Shown piece by piece: positions 24,433-32,587 of a stretch of DNA of 51,096 nt. The position numbers and the translations under genes were made by a program. Location: the NCBI RefSeq assembly GCF_005889735.1, contig NZ_VCKY01000052.1, forward strand, positions 1 to 51,096. The letters run 5' to 3'. Position 1 is the stretch's first letter. Each line of letters begins with the position of its first letter. The notes under the pieces were generated by a model. It made no database searches and was not told the DNA's origin. It worked only from the letters and a program-made list of their open reading frames with translations. The stretch is from Nonomuraea turkmeniaca. GTDB lineage: Bacteria; Actinomycetota; Actinomycetes; Streptosporangiales; Streptosporangiaceae.

Positions 24433-25218
24433 ATGATTGGGCTGGCCGGGGTTTCCCGTAGTTTCAGTGGACGATCCGGAGTCGTGGAGGCGCTGCGCGG
24501 GATCGACCTGACGGTGGCCGACGGAGAGTTCGTCGCTGTGGTCGGCCGGTCAGGATGCGGTAAATCCACACTTCTGAGGCTTATCGCCGGGCTATTGCCG
24601 CCGACCGAAGGTGAGATCACGGTCGCGGGCCAACAGGTCACCAAGGCACGGCGCGACATCGCGATGTTGTTCCAGCGGCCGGCGCTGCTGCCCTGGCGGT
24701 CGGTCATCGACAATGTGCTGCTCCCGGTGGAGATCTTCGGCTGGCGCCGGGCGGCGCATCGTGAGCGCGCCGTGCGGCTTCTGGAGATGGCCGGGCTGGC
24801 CGGCTTCGAGAAGCGCCTGCCGCACGAGCTGTCCGGCGGCATGCAGCAGCGGGTCTCCCTCTGCCGGTCTCTGATCGGCAACCCCCGGGTGATGCTGATG
24901 GACGAGCCGTTCTCCGCGCTCGACGCGATCACTCGTGAGGAACTGTCGGTGGAGTTGCAGCGCGTGCACATGGAGAACGCGTCGACCATCGTCTTCGTCA
25001 CCCACTCCATCGACGAGGCGGTGCTCCTGGCCGATCGGGTGGTGGTTCTCACGCCGCGTCCGGGACGAATCCGGGAGGTGGTCGACATCCGCATACCGCG
25101 CCCGCGGACCCTGGGCCGCAACGCCCATTTCGAAGAGGTCGCACGATGCAGCGCCGATCTGCACGAGCTGCTGGTGGGGTGGGGCACGTCGGCGGTGGCC
25201 CGGGAGAGGGGACAGTGA
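24433..25218 (+). CDS. SsuB-like ABC transporter ATPase
   Basis: 261 residues. Walker A is GRSGCGKST, the Q-loop LFQRPALLPW, the signature LSGGMQQR, Walker B VMLMDEPF, and the H-loop VTHSIDEA. The SIDEAVLLADRVVVLTPRPG segment is typical of the nitrate/sulfonate/taurine class. ATG 24433 is preferred (GGAGAG upstream); an in-frame ATG at 24370 would add a non-conserved leader. It powers the permease and binding protein encoded divergently and overlaps or abuts the monooxygenase gene. Confidence 0.88.
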   Translation: MIGLAGVSRSFSGRSGVVEALRGIDLTVADGEFVAVVGRSGCGKSTLLRLIAGLLPPTEGEITVAGQQVTKARRDIAMLFQRPALLPWRSVIDNVLLPVEIFGWRRAAHRERAVRLLEMAGLAGFEKRLPHELSGGMQQRVSLCRSLIGNPRVMLMDEPFSALDAITREELSVELQRVHMENASTIVFVTHSIDEAVLLADRVVVLTPRPGRIREVVDIRIPRPRTLGRNAHFEEVARCSADLHELLVGWGTSAVARERGQ

Positions 25219-25220
25219 GC

Positions 25221-26171
25221 ATGCGCGTGTGCCTATTCACCGAACCGCATCGCGGCGCCACCTACGACGATCAGCTGCGGATGGCACGGCTGGCCGAGGA
25301 CGGCGGGTTCGAGGGCTTCCTCCGCGCCGACCACTACCGGTCCATGGAGCTCGAGGGCGGCCTGCCCGGCCCCACGGACGCCTGGGTGACCCTGGCCGGC
25401 CTGGCCAGGGAGACCTCCCGGATCCGGCTGGGCACACTGGTCTCCTCGGCGACCTTCCGGCTGCCCGGGCCCCTCGCGGTGACCGTCGCGCAGGTGGACC
25501 AGATGAGCGGAGGCCGGGTGGAGCTGGGCCTCGGCACAGGCTGGTACGAGCGGGAGCACACCGCCTACGGCATCCCGTTTCCCCCGCTCGGTGAGCGCTT
25601 CGACCGGCTGGAGGAGCAGCTCGCCATCGTCACCGGGCTGTGGGCCACGCCGTCCGGCGGCCGGTTCAGCCACCACGGCGAGCATTACCGGCTGGTCGAC
25701 GCCCCTGCCCTGCCCAAGCCGGTGCAGCGGCCCTGGCCGCCGATCATCATCGGAGGCCGCGGACCGAAGCGCACCCCGCGGCTCGCCGCCCGCTACGCGG
25801 ACGAGTTCAACCTGCCGTTCAGGAACGTGTCAGAGACCGCGCAGGCGTTCGAGCGCGTCGTCGAGGCGCAGGAGCGGATCGGCCGGACTCGCGACGGCCG
25901 TGCTTCGCTGGTGCTCTCGGCGGGCATCGTCGTCGCGATCGGGCGCAACGATGCGGAGGCCCGGCGCCGGGCGGCTCCGCTGCACGTGCCGAGCGCGCTG
26001 CCTCCGGAGGATCCGGTGATCGGCTCGCCCGCCCAGCTCGTCGATCGGATCGGCGAGTTCGCCGCGATCGGCGCCACCCGGGTGCATCTGCGCCTGCTCG
26101 ACTTCGCTGATCTCGATCACCTGGATCTGATCGCAGCCAAGGTGCTGCCGCAACTCGACAGTGGGCGTTGA
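25221..26171 (+). CDS. Luciferase-like (LLM) flavin/F420-dependent oxidoreductase
   Basis: 316 residues, a TIM-barrel oxidoreductase using reduced flavin or F420. Marks are ADHYRSMELEG, LGTLVSSATFRLPGPLA, VDQMSGGRVELGLGTGW, PPLGERFDRLEEQL and the IGGRGPKRTPRLAARYAD loop, closest to the actinobacterial F420-dependent subgroup. ATG 25221 is used; a GTG at 25215 overlapping the ATPase stop is also possible. Its position after an SsuB-like gene suggests oxidative attack on the imported compound, as SsuD does for sulfonates. Confidence 0.85.
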   Translation: MRVCLFTEPHRGATYDDQLRMARLAEDGGFEGFLRADHYRSMELEGGLPGPTDAWVTLAGLARETSRIRLGTLVSSATFRLPGPLAVTVAQVDQMSGGRVELGLGTGWYEREHTAYGIPFPPLGERFDRLEEQLAIVTGLWATPSGGRFSHHGEHYRLVDAPALPKPVQRPWPPIIIGGRGPKRTPRLAARYADEFNLPFRNVSETAQAFERVVEAQERIGRTRDGRASLVLSAGIVVAIGRNDAEARRRAAPLHVPSALPPEDPVIGSPAQLVDRIGEFAAIGATRVHLRLLDFADLDHLDLIAAKVLPQLDSGR

Positions 26172-26602
26172 CGACCGCTGGGCCTCCCTGCCTTGGCCCG
26201 CCGGCACCGAGGAACTCCTGGATCGGCGAGTGGACCCCGCAGCTTTGCGGCATGCCGCCGTCCTGGTACACCCCGGACATATCCGTCTGGATCCCGCACG
26301 TGAACGACATCGGGGGACCAGGCGGATCCTGGCGCTGCACCGGAGCGTGGACGAGCACGGCATCGTGGTGTGGTTCGACGTGGCGCCAGGCGGACATAAC
26401 CCCGGCCCTGCCTCGAGCAGCCACAGTGGCCCAGACAGGACCAAAGTCGGCGCGACGCCGGGCCGTCGCCGGGAGATGTGCCACGGCCGTCACGGCGGTG
26501 GTCCGCCTTGAGTTAGCGGTGCTGCTTCTGAGGTAGGAGAAGAACCTGGTCAGCGCGCGACGGGGCTCCTCAGCAGCACGATCAGGTCATGGGGGAGAGA
26601 AG
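26172..26602. other. Gene-free interval
   Basis: About 430 bp between the LLM oxidoreductase and the secreted hydrolase. Open frames exist in several phases, but none has a ribosome site or recognisable domain and composition does not favour one phase. The only clear element is the ribosome site GGGGGAGAG of the next gene. It may hold its promoter or worn gene debris. Confidence 0.35.
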
Positions 26603-27445
26603 ATGAGCTGTAGACGTGCGGGAAAGACGGTCGCGTTCTTGGCCACGCTCACCGCGACGGTGGCGACGCCTCCGACCACGAGCCAGGCGAGCGGACCGCT
26701 GCCCTGCCCGTCATCGGGCACGACCAAACCGACGGTCGTCCTGGTCCACGGGGCATGGGCCGACACCTCGAGCTGGAACGGAGTGGCGGACGCCTTGCGC
26801 CGGGCCGGGTACACCGCGCGCGCCATCGGGAACCCGCTGCGCAACCTCGACGACGACGCCGCGACCGTCGCGGACTTCCTGAAGACCGTCTCCGGCCCGG
26901 TCGTCCTCGTGGGGCACTCCTACGGCGGTTCCGTCATCACGAACGCCGCCGCGAACGCCCCGAACGTCAAGGCCCTGGTGTACGTCGACGCCGCCGTACC
27001 GGACATCGGGGAGACCACCGCCCAGCTCAGCGGATCCGGCTCCGCGCTCAACGGCGACCCGGAATCCCTGTACGACAAGGCGTCCTACGCGAACGCGCCT
27101 CAGGGCGCGAGCGACCTGTACCTCAAGCGGGACGTCTTCGTCGGCTCGTTCGCCTCGGACCTGCCGCGGGACACCGCCGTACGCCTGTGGGCCTCGCAGC
27201 GGGCCGCCTCGACCAGCGCGTTCCAGACCCCGTCACGGGCCGCGGCGTGGAAGAAGATCCCTTCCTGGTACTTCGTCAGCACCGGCGACCGGATCATCAC
27301 GCCGGCGTCACAGCTGTCCATGGCACAGCGGGCCCGCTCGAAGGTCACCAAGTTCGCGGGTGGGTCCCACCTGACCCTGGTCTCGCACCCGGGCGCGGTC
27401 ACGTCCCTGATCGGATCGGCGGTCTGCTCCGTAAAGGCCGATTAG
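26603..27445 (+). CDS. Secreted alpha/beta hydrolase
   Basis: 280 residues with a cleavable-type signal peptide (about 1-30, through FLATLTATVATPPTTSQASG). The mature alpha/beta hydrolase has a complete triad: Ser in LVGHSYGGSV, Asp in VSTGDRIITP and His in GGSHLTLVSHP. The oxyanion loop is VHGAWADTSSW. It resembles the RutD/EstC-like small esterases common in actinobacteria and probably cleaves an ester or amide outside the cell. ATG 26603 follows GGGGGAGAG. Confidence 0.88.
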   Translation: MSCRRAGKTVAFLATLTATVATPPTTSQASGPLPCPSSGTTKPTVVLVHGAWADTSSWNGVADALRRAGYTARAIGNPLRNLDDDAATVADFLKTVSGPVVLVGHSYGGSVITNAAANAPNVKALVYVDAAVPDIGETTAQLSGSGSALNGDPESLYDKASYANAPQGASDLYLKRDVFVGSFASDLPRDTAVRLWASQRAASTSAFQTPSRAAAWKKIPSWYFVSTGDRIITPASQLSMAQRARSKVTKFAGGSHLTLVSHPGAVTSLIGSAVCSVKAD

Positions 27446-27479
27446 GCGATGCCTGGCCGCCATCCAGGCCCTCGCCCTG

Positions 27480-27830
27480 TCCGGCTCGCGCACAGCGAGC
27501 CGCAGGCGTGCTCGATGACGGCCAGAATGTCCGCTCCGCCGTCAGCACGAGCCGCCAGGTCAGCTCACCGGACGGGGGGACGACCGCCGCCTCCCCGGGA
27601 CCGGCTTCGCCAGGTCGAACACGGCGCCGAGCATGGGTTCCACCCCGACACTGCGATACGGCCCCTTTTCCGGAAACCCGCCGAGATCGCGCCATCGAGG
27701 TGGCGATGCCCAGGGGAGTCGTCGAAGACCTGTGTGGTGCCCGCGGTCACCGCGAACGTCAGGGTGCCTGCTGTCTGCTCGGTGACGGTGAAGGTGATCT
27801 GTCCGTTAGGGGAGCTTACGCTGCGTTCCG
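27480..27830 (-). pseudogene. Decayed fragment resembling a GH97-type N-terminal domain
   Basis: On the minus strand one frame reads SPNGQITFTVTEQTAGTL, then FAVTAGTTQVFDDSP, a pattern like the N-terminal beta domain of GH97 alpha-glucosidases (SPNG..., ...DG..V...SPLG). Near 27712 the expected continuation PLGIATS lies in another frame, so there is an indel. Further on, the coding-like phase changes again (GELTWRLVLTA, then DGGADILAVIEHACGSL in a third phase). No start, stop or ribosome site is coherent. I call it remains of one or more genes; the family assignment is tentative. Confidence 0.4.
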
Positions 27831-27835
27831 GCGGA

Positions 27836-28239
27836 TCTCGGCTGCGATCACGACGAGTATCTGAGCTCTGATGACAGATCAGAGAACATCGGAGTCACGC
27901 CCGCAAGGGGGCAGGACTTGAGCCGTCATATCCCAGATAGCGCGGCGCGACAGTGCAGGGAAGGGCAGGGTGGAGAACTCATCCTCTTCGGACTGAGAAT
28001 GGGCGCGCAGAGATCAAGTTCCAGGCCTTCAGCTGCGCTGATCGGTAGTTACGAGCTGGTCCTGGCGCAGGTCCGGCAGGGCTCGGTGAGCCCGGTAAAT
28101 GATGGGCCATCGGTTCCCTCGCTGTCCGCCGTCCGCCGTGGCGCGCCCTTTCCCTACGGACCAGTAGTCGATCAAGCTGCCGTGATCGCTTGAGGCCAGA
28201 GGCACACTGCGTGCGCTGTCACGCCGTTAGGATCGGGTC
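27836..28239. other. Gene-free interval before the sigma factor
   Basis: About 400 bp of mixed composition, with lower GC than the surrounding genes. A 91-codon open frame (27918-28193, +) has no domain and no ribosome site and is not called. TGTCAC at 28220-28225, shortly before the sigma-factor ATG, resembles the -35 core reported for ECF41 promoters but lacks a well-spaced partner. Confidence 0.3.
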
Positions 28240-29181
28240 ATGCCTTTAACGGTGGACGACGTCGACCGGTTCGAGCTATCGAGGCCCCGTCTGGAGGCCA
28301 TCGCCTACCGTCTCCTCGGCTCCGCGGACGAGGCGGAGGACGCCGTGCAGGAGACGTTCCTGCGCTGGCAGGCCGCCGACGTCGACCGCATCGAGGTCCC
28401 CGAGGCCTGGCTGACGAAGGTACTCACCAACCTGTGCCTCAACCAGCTCACCTCCGCGCGGGCGCGCCGCGAGACCTACGTGGGCCAATGGCTTCCCGAG
28501 CCGCTGCTCGCCGGGGACCCGATGCTCGGCCCGGCCGACACCGCTGAGCAGCGCGAATCGGTCTCGTACGCGGTCCTCACCCTCATGGAGCGCCTGTCAC
28601 CCAACGAACGGGCCGTGTACGTGCTGCGGGAGGCCTTCGACTACCCGCACCGGGAGATCGCCGAGATCCTCGACATCACCGAGGCGGCCAGCCAGCAGAT
28701 CTTTCACCGTGCCAAGAAGCATGTCGCGTACGGCAAAGCCCGCGCCGAGATCGACGAGGCCGCCGCCCGGCGGATCGTCGAGGAGTTCCTCGCGGCCGCC
28801 ACCAGTGGCCAGACCGATGAGCTCGTACGCCTGCTCACCAAGGACGCCATCTCCATCGGCGACGGCGGAGGGAAGGTCCCGGCACGCACCAAGGCGTTCG
28901 AGGGAGCCGTCGCGGTCGCGAAGTTCGTGTGGGGCATGTTCAAGCCCGCCGAGGCCAAGCGCGTCGTCGTCGGCGGCACGCCCGAGATATACGCTTGGAC
29001 CGCCAATGGCGAACCCGCCGTTGTGGCGGTCGTGGAGGGCCGGGTCGTCGCCATCATGTGCCTGGAGGTCACCGCCGAGGGCATCACCGCCTGCCGTACC
29101 CAGGCAAACCCCGACAAGCTCGCACGCGCGACCGAGCAATGGGCGGCGGCCGCCCATGGGGAGCCCCTGCTCGTGATGTGA
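28240..29181 (+). CDS. ECF41-type sigma factor with SnoaL-like C-terminal domain
   Basis: 313 residues. Sigma region 2 (RLLGSADEAEDAVQETFLRW) and region 4 (LSPNERAVYVLREAF, EIAEILDITEAASQQIFHR) are followed by a SnoaL-fold extension of about 110 residues. The hallmark motifs of the ECF41/SigJ group are present: WLPEPLL after region 2, DGGGKV in the linker, and NPDKL near the end. In this group the extension acts in place of an anti-sigma factor, and the sigma factor drives its adjacent oxidoreductase or carboxymuconolactone-decarboxylase-like gene. Here the neighbour is an FAD oxidoreductase. Confidence 0.92.
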   Translation: MPLTVDDVDRFELSRPRLEAIAYRLLGSADEAEDAVQETFLRWQAADVDRIEVPEAWLTKVLTNLCLNQLTSARARRETYVGQWLPEPLLAGDPMLGPADTAEQRESVSYAVLTLMERLSPNERAVYVLREAFDYPHREIAEILDITEAASQQIFHRAKKHVAYGKARAEIDEAAARRIVEEFLAAATSGQTDELVRLLTKDAISIGDGGGKVPARTKAFEGAVAVAKFVWGMFKPAEAKRVVVGGTPEIYAWTANGEPAVVAVVEGRVVAIMCLEVTAEGITACRTQANPDKLARATEQWAAAAHGEPLLVM

Positions 29182-29196
29182 CGTGTATCACATCGT

Positions 29197-29257
29197 GCTC
29201 CTGTCAGGAAACGGCGGGCCATCCGGTTCAAGTGACAAATCCGAACCGGACAGGAGC
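29197..29257 (+). promoter_or_regulatory. Nested inverted repeat covering the oxidoreductase ribosome site
   Basis: An outer pair GCTCCTGTC (29197-29205) / GACAGGAGC (29249-29257) encloses an inner pair CGGTTC (29224-29229) / GAACCG (29243-29248). The right outer arm contains AGGAG, the ribosome site for ATG 29263. If transcribed, the RNA could hide the ribosome site in a stem. As DNA the same symmetry could be an operator. It lies between the ECF41 gene and its presumed target gene. Confidence 0.5.
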
Positions 29258-29262
29258 CTGAC

Positions 29263-30435
29263 ATGCAGCACCGCATCATCGTCCTCGGAGCCGGATACAC
29301 CGGAGCCAGCGCCGCCGGCCGCCTGGCCAAGCGGCTGCGCCGCGAGGACGTCGCCATCACCCTCGTCAACGCCGAGCCCGACTTCGTCGAACGCATCCGC
29401 AACCACCAGCTGGCGACCGGCCAGGATCTCAGGCGCCGGCCACTCAGCGAGATCTTCGCCGGCACCGGCGTCGCACTGAGGATCGCGAAAGTCACCGGCG
29501 TCGACGCCGACCGCAAGACCGTCGCCATCACCGGCGCGAACGGTGCCGAAGAACTGGAGTACGACACCCTCGTGTACGCCCTCGGCAGCGGCTGGAACAG
29601 CCAGGGTGTACCCGGGACCGCCGAGCACGCCTACCAGATCGCCGGCCGTACCGGAGCACTCCGGCTACGCGAGCGCCTGGCGGGCCTCGACGCCGGGCAG
29701 GCCGTGGTGGTGGTCGGCGGCGGCCTCACCGGCGTGGAGGCCTCCACCGAGATCGTCGAGGCCCGCCCGGACCTCGACGTCGCTCTGGCCGTCAGCGGCA
29801 GCCTCGGCGACTGGCTCTCACCCAAGGGCCGCGAGCACGTAAGGAAGGTCTTCGGCAAGCTCGGCATCACCGCGTACGAACACACCACCATCAGCGGCGT
29901 CGAACCCGACCACGTCACCACCGCCGACGGCAAGGTCATCCCCGCCGCGGTCACCGTATGGACCGCCGGTTTCGCGGTCCACCCGATCGCGAAGGCGACC
30001 TCCCTGGAGGTCTCCGGCACCGGCCAGATCGTGGTCGACCCGACCATGCGCTCGGTTTCACACCCCGATGTGTACGCCGTCGGCGACGCGGCCATGGCGA
30101 AGGGCGCCGGCGACAAGCCGCTACGGATGTCGTGCGCCTCGGGAATCCCCACCGCCTCGTTGGCCGCCGACGCCATCGCGGCCCGCCTGACCGGCCGGAA
30201 GGTCCCGGACAAGACGATCGGCTACTTCAACCAGTGCGTCTCGCTGGGCCGCAAGGAGGGCCTGATCCAGTACGTCACGGCCGACGACCGTGCCAAGCAG
30301 GCGGTCCTGACCGGCCGGCTGGCCGCCGCCTACAAGGAAGTGATCTGCAAGGGCGCCGCATGGAGCGTCGCCAACCCGACACTTGGGATGCCGACCCGGC
30401 GCCACCGCGTGACGCATGAGCAGACGACTGTATGA
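29263..30435 (+). CDS. FAD/NAD(P)-dependent oxidoreductase (NDH-2-like)
   Basis: 390 residues with two dinucleotide-binding folds: VLGAGYTGASAAGRLAKR at the N-terminus for FAD, and VVVVGGGLTGVEASTEI near 150 for NAD(P)H. VYAVGDAA near 275 is the second FAD contact. The order and size match type II NADH dehydrogenase / ferredoxin-reductase-like proteins. A CxxC disulphide motif and a clear C-terminal membrane anchor are absent. Adjacent to an ECF41 sigma factor, it is the probable regulon member; an electron-transfer or detoxification role is likely but the acceptor is unknown. Confidence 0.88.
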   Translation: MQHRIIVLGAGYTGASAAGRLAKRLRREDVAITLVNAEPDFVERIRNHQLATGQDLRRRPLSEIFAGTGVALRIAKVTGVDADRKTVAITGANGAEELEYDTLVYALGSGWNSQGVPGTAEHAYQIAGRTGALRLRERLAGLDAGQAVVVVGGGLTGVEASTEIVEARPDLDVALAVSGSLGDWLSPKGREHVRKVFGKLGITAYEHTTISGVEPDHVTTADGKVIPAAVTVWTAGFAVHPIAKATSLEVSGTGQIVVDPTMRSVSHPDVYAVGDAAMAKGAGDKPLRMSCASGIPTASLAADAIAARLTGRKVPDKTIGYFNQCVSLGRKEGLIQYVTADDRAKQAVLTGRLAAAYKEVICKGAAWSVANPTLGMPTRRHRVTHEQTTV

Positions 30436-30773
30436 ACATCGTTGTGGACGACCTTTCCGGCCCGCAGATCGCCGAGTTCTTCCTGCCTGCTAGGAAGTTG
30501 TACGAGAAGCACGGGTACTTGAGGCTGGAGCACGGCTCGGACTTCCTCGGGTTTCGGCCGGTCAGCAGGACCCGGCTGACCTTTCGGCACCCGGCGGCGG
30601 TGAGCGTGTCGAGCGGCCACTCCAGCTTCTGCCCGCCGGTTCAAGGGTGGTATGACCCGGATCATGTAAGAAAACGGCGGTTCGGGGTTGTTGAATGTGC
30701 CTGGCTTTTGAAGGCTCTGCGGGGTCCGGGTGGCCCCGCAGGGCGATCTTCAGAAACCGAAGGTTGTCTGTAG
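30432..30773 (+). pseudogene. Internally deleted GNAT acetyltransferase
   Basis: The frame begins MNIVVDDLSGPQIAEF, the typical start of a GNAT N-acetyltransferase group. It then jumps to PARKLYEKHGY, the conserved C-terminal helix of the same family (usually ...F.PAR.LYEKHGF). The roughly 110 residues between, including the acetyl-CoA-binding loop, are absent, and the rest of the frame looks non-native. The ATG overlaps the stop of the oxidoreductase gene, so it was once co-transcribed with it. Confidence 0.65.
30717..30741 (+). terminator. Hairpin terminator after the oxidoreductase/GNAT transcript
   Basis: CTGCGGGG / CCCCGCAG forms a perfect 8-bp stem with a 9-nt loop. It lies inside the tail of the deleted GNAT frame and probably ends the oxidoreductase transcript. 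Confidence 0.45.
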
Positions 30774-30836
30774 GCGATGGTTGTGGATTCAATGTTCGCC
30801 GTGGTTGCTCAAGTCCGCCCGCCGCGGCGAGATGAG

Positions 30837-31079
30837 ATGAACGCGTACTACCGGGTCTTGCCCTTCGCGAACGGGTTGCCGAGCTGGGAGCCGGCTGAGG
30901 CCGCGTGGCACGGTGGTCCGGAGCCGTGGCCTCCGCAGCGCACTCCGGCGACCGCCGAGCAGCTGGCGGCCGAGCAGGAGCCGGAGGACGAGCTCCAGCC
31001 GCTGCGCAACCGGCTTCACGTAGAACGACTCGGGATGGCTCCGTCGCCGATCGACGGCGGAGCCATCCCTTTGGAATAG
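30837..31079 (+). CDS. Possible small hypothetical protein
   Basis: 80 codons starting at ATG 30837 (MNAYYRVLPFANGLPSWEP) with a Glu/Gln-rich middle and coding-like third positions, but no ribosome site or known domain. Its last codons run through a strong terminator hairpin, which argues that either the frame ends earlier in reality or the reading is spurious. An upstream in-frame ATG at 30777 exists. Kept at low confidence. Confidence 0.3.
   Translation: MNAYYRVLPFANGLPSWEPAEAAWHGGPEPWPPQRTPATAEQLAAEQEPEDELQPLRNRLHVERLGMAPSPIDGGAIPLE
31032..31072 (+). terminator. Intrinsic terminator, rightward
   Basis: GGGATGGCTCC / GGAGCCATCCC forms a perfect 11-bp outer stem. The interior also contains GTCG/CGAC, and TTT follows the right arm. 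It separates the 30.8-kb segment from the marC transcript. Confidence 0.65.
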
Positions 31080-31122
31080 GAGAAAAGCGCGCCGGGTTGA
31101 GGCGGCCGAGGAGGTACGGGTC

Positions 31123-31203
31123 ATGAACGACAGCAACGCCGTGTGGCTGCGCTGGACGGTGCCCTGCCACCCCACGGTCACCAGGCCCAGCCCGTCCGCC
31201 TAG
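31123..31203 (+). CDS. Possible 26-residue leader peptide upstream of marC
   Basis: ATG 31123 is preceded by GAGGAGG at good spacing and opens a 26-codon frame, MNDSNAVWLRWTVPCHPTVT then RPSPSA and TAG. It ends 48 nt before the marC ATG. A well-formed ribosome site on so short a frame suggests a translated upstream peptide that could couple to or regulate marC. It could equally be a chance frame or the start of a deleted gene. Confidence 0.35.
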   Translation: MNDSNAVWLRWTVPCHPTVTRPSPSA

Positions 31204-31251
31204 CGCTCACGCACGTGGACGGGGCCGATCCGGTCACCCGTGGGGCGCACC

Positions 31252-31863
31252 ATGTCTTCCAGCCTTTTCGTGCAGGCTTTCGTCACGTTGCTCGTCATCT
31301 TCGATCCGCTCGCCGCGATTCCGGTGTTCCTGACGCTGACGCGGCACCAGAGCCCGTCGGCCCAGCGGCGGACGGCCCGCGTCTCGGTGCTGGTGGCCGC
31401 GGGTATCGTAGGGGTCTTCGCCGTCGCCGGAAACCATCTGCTCGACGCCTTGGGCATCTCGCTCCAAGCCCTGCAGGTCGCCGGAGGCGTGCTGCTGGCG
31501 CTGATCGCGCTCGACCTTCTCAAAACGGATTGCGCGCGGAAGCGCGCCGACGCTGAGAGCGGCGCGGTGGCGTTCGTCCCGCTCGGCACGCCGATGCTGG
31601 CAGGACCGGGTGCGATCGCAGCGACCATGCTCTACGTGGAGCAGGCCGGCAGCGCTCCGGCCGTGGCGGCCGTCGTGTTGGCCCTGGCTGCGGCGTTGCT
31701 GCTGACCTGGCTGACGCTGCGCTTCTCTCCGTTCATCGGACGCCTGCTCAAGGACAACGGTCTCAACCTCGTCACCCGGATCATGGGACTTCTGGCTGCG
31801 GCGATCGCTGTTCAGCTCATCGCTGGGGCGCTGCAGTTCTGGATGCGGTGGGGCGTGTCCTGA
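31252..31863 (+). CDS. MarC-family integral membrane protein
   Basis: 203 residues with six predicted helices. Family marks are VIFDPLAAIPVFLTL at the first helix, VAFVPLGTPMLAGPGAIAA in the middle (the PLG.P...GPG motif) and the closing RIMGLLAAAIAVQLI. The MarC family has no agreed function; the old link to multidrug resistance is not supported. ATG 31252 is used; a GTG at 31240 is possible. Its end overlaps the convergent membrane gene by 47 nt. Confidence 0.85.
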   Translation: MSSSLFVQAFVTLLVIFDPLAAIPVFLTLTRHQSPSAQRRTARVSVLVAAGIVGVFAVAGNHLLDALGISLQALQVAGGVLLALIALDLLKTDCARKRADAESGAVAFVPLGTPMLAGPGAIAATMLYVEQAGSAPAVAAVVLALAAALLLTWLTLRFSPFIGRLLKDNGLNLVTRIMGLLAAAIAVQLIAGALQFWMRWGVS

Positions 31864-32347
31864 GCGCGTACCGTGTGCGGCCGCGCGGTTTGTACACCGC
31901 CAGCACGGTGGCCGCTAGCAGCAGCATCAGGGCGAGCACGGTGTGGATGAGGACGGAGGGATTTCGCAGCAGGCCCAGGTCGGTGTCCGGTGCTGCTGCG
32001 AGGCCTGCCAGATAGCCGAGCGTCTCGGTGTACATCAGCAGGACGACGATGGCGCCGAGGTTGATCAGGAGTTTGAAGATGACCCAGTAGTGCCGGAACA
32101 GGCCCCACGTGGTTCCCACGGACTGGACGAGGCCGGTGAGCAGCGAGGCGACGGCCAGCGGGATGAGGGCGTACCAGGCGGCCGGCTCCATCACCAGGTA
32201 GACGGCTCGTACGGTCTGATCGTCCTGACTGGTCAAGCCGATGACAGCCAGGGCCAGGAAGGCGAGGACGGCGCCGAGCCAGCCCACCGACGAGGTGATG
32301 TGCGTGGTGAGGACCAGTTTGCGGACCGGGGGCGCCATGGTCCTCAT
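31817..32347 (-). CDS. Four-helix membrane protein, perhaps DUF2269-like
   Basis: 176 residues with four hydrophobic helices. It starts MAPPVRKLVLTTHITSSVGWLG, a pattern of small actinobacterial membrane proteins with a His and Trp near the first helix, and SVGTTWGLFRHYWVIFKLL is also conserved-looking. The Arg-rich C-terminal tail is cytoplasmic. I think it is DUF2269-like but cannot confirm. The ATG overlaps the stop of the 59-residue gene upstream (ATGA), so the two are co-translated and probably TetR-controlled. Confidence 0.7.
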   Translation of the reverse strand: MRTMAPPVRKLVLTTHITSSVGWLGAVLAFLALAVIGLTSQDDQTVRAVYLVMEPAAWYALIPLAVASLLTGLVQSVGTTWGLFRHYWVIFKLLINLGAIVVLLMYTETLGYLAGLAAAPDTDLGLLRNPSVLIHTVLALMLLLAATVLAVYKPRGRTRYALRTRPTASRTAAPQR

Positions 32348-32523
32348 GAGGTGACGAGTTTTGCGACCGCCGACGTCGCAGCCGAGTGGCGGCCGGGCCC
32401 GTGCTCACCCTTGAGCAGCAGGACGACGAAGAGCAGGACCAGAACGGCGGCGATGATCCCCGTCACCTTCACCCAGCGTGGCATGCCGACATCGCTGTCG
32501 GCGGGGTCGCGTTCATCAGCCAT
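32344..32523 (-). CDS. Small single-helix membrane protein
   Basis: 59 residues: an acidic N-terminus (MADERDPADSDVG), one membrane helix (about 18-40, around VTGIIAAVLVLLFVVLLLKG) and a short His/Gly-containing tail. ATG 32523 is preferred because GGAGG lies 8 nt before it; an ATG at 32538 would put that ribosome site inside the gene. It is the first gene of a leftward pair divergent from a TetR regulator. Confidence 0.65.
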   Translation of the reverse strand: MADERDPADSDVGMPRWVKVTGIIAAVLVLLFVVLLLKGEHGPGRHSAATSAVAKLVTS

Positions 32524-32587
32524 ATGGCTGTCCTCCATGGATTGTCGGCCTGCGTAGGCTCATGTTTACGAAACACTCCGTCTATGG

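Noticed and set aside
24180..25187. A 300-residue N-terminal extension of the binding-protein frame
   Set aside because: It lacks the lipoprotein signal and runs antisense through the ATPase gene; the true start is 24179.
26168..26536. Open frame of 122 codons after the LLM oxidoreductase
   Set aside because: No ribosome site or domain, and several other phases are equally open.
27480..27570. A stretch resembling the ESCG.C.PCR Fe-S motif of NuoF (HACGSLCASRTGRG)
   Set aside because: Cysteine spacing does not match, it lies in debris with changing frames, and nothing else of NuoF is present.
27918..28193. 91-codon frame before the ECF41 sigma gene
   Set aside because: No ribosome site, no domain, low coding signal.
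29223..29249. A GGTTC...GAACC element that could be mistaken for a tRNA T-arm
   Set aside because: No acceptor, D or anticodon stem surrounds it; it is part of the oxidoreductase leader repeat.
30600..31120. Possible insertion-sequence remnant
   Set aside because: Hairpins are present but no transposase frame, terminal inverted repeats or target duplication could be identified.
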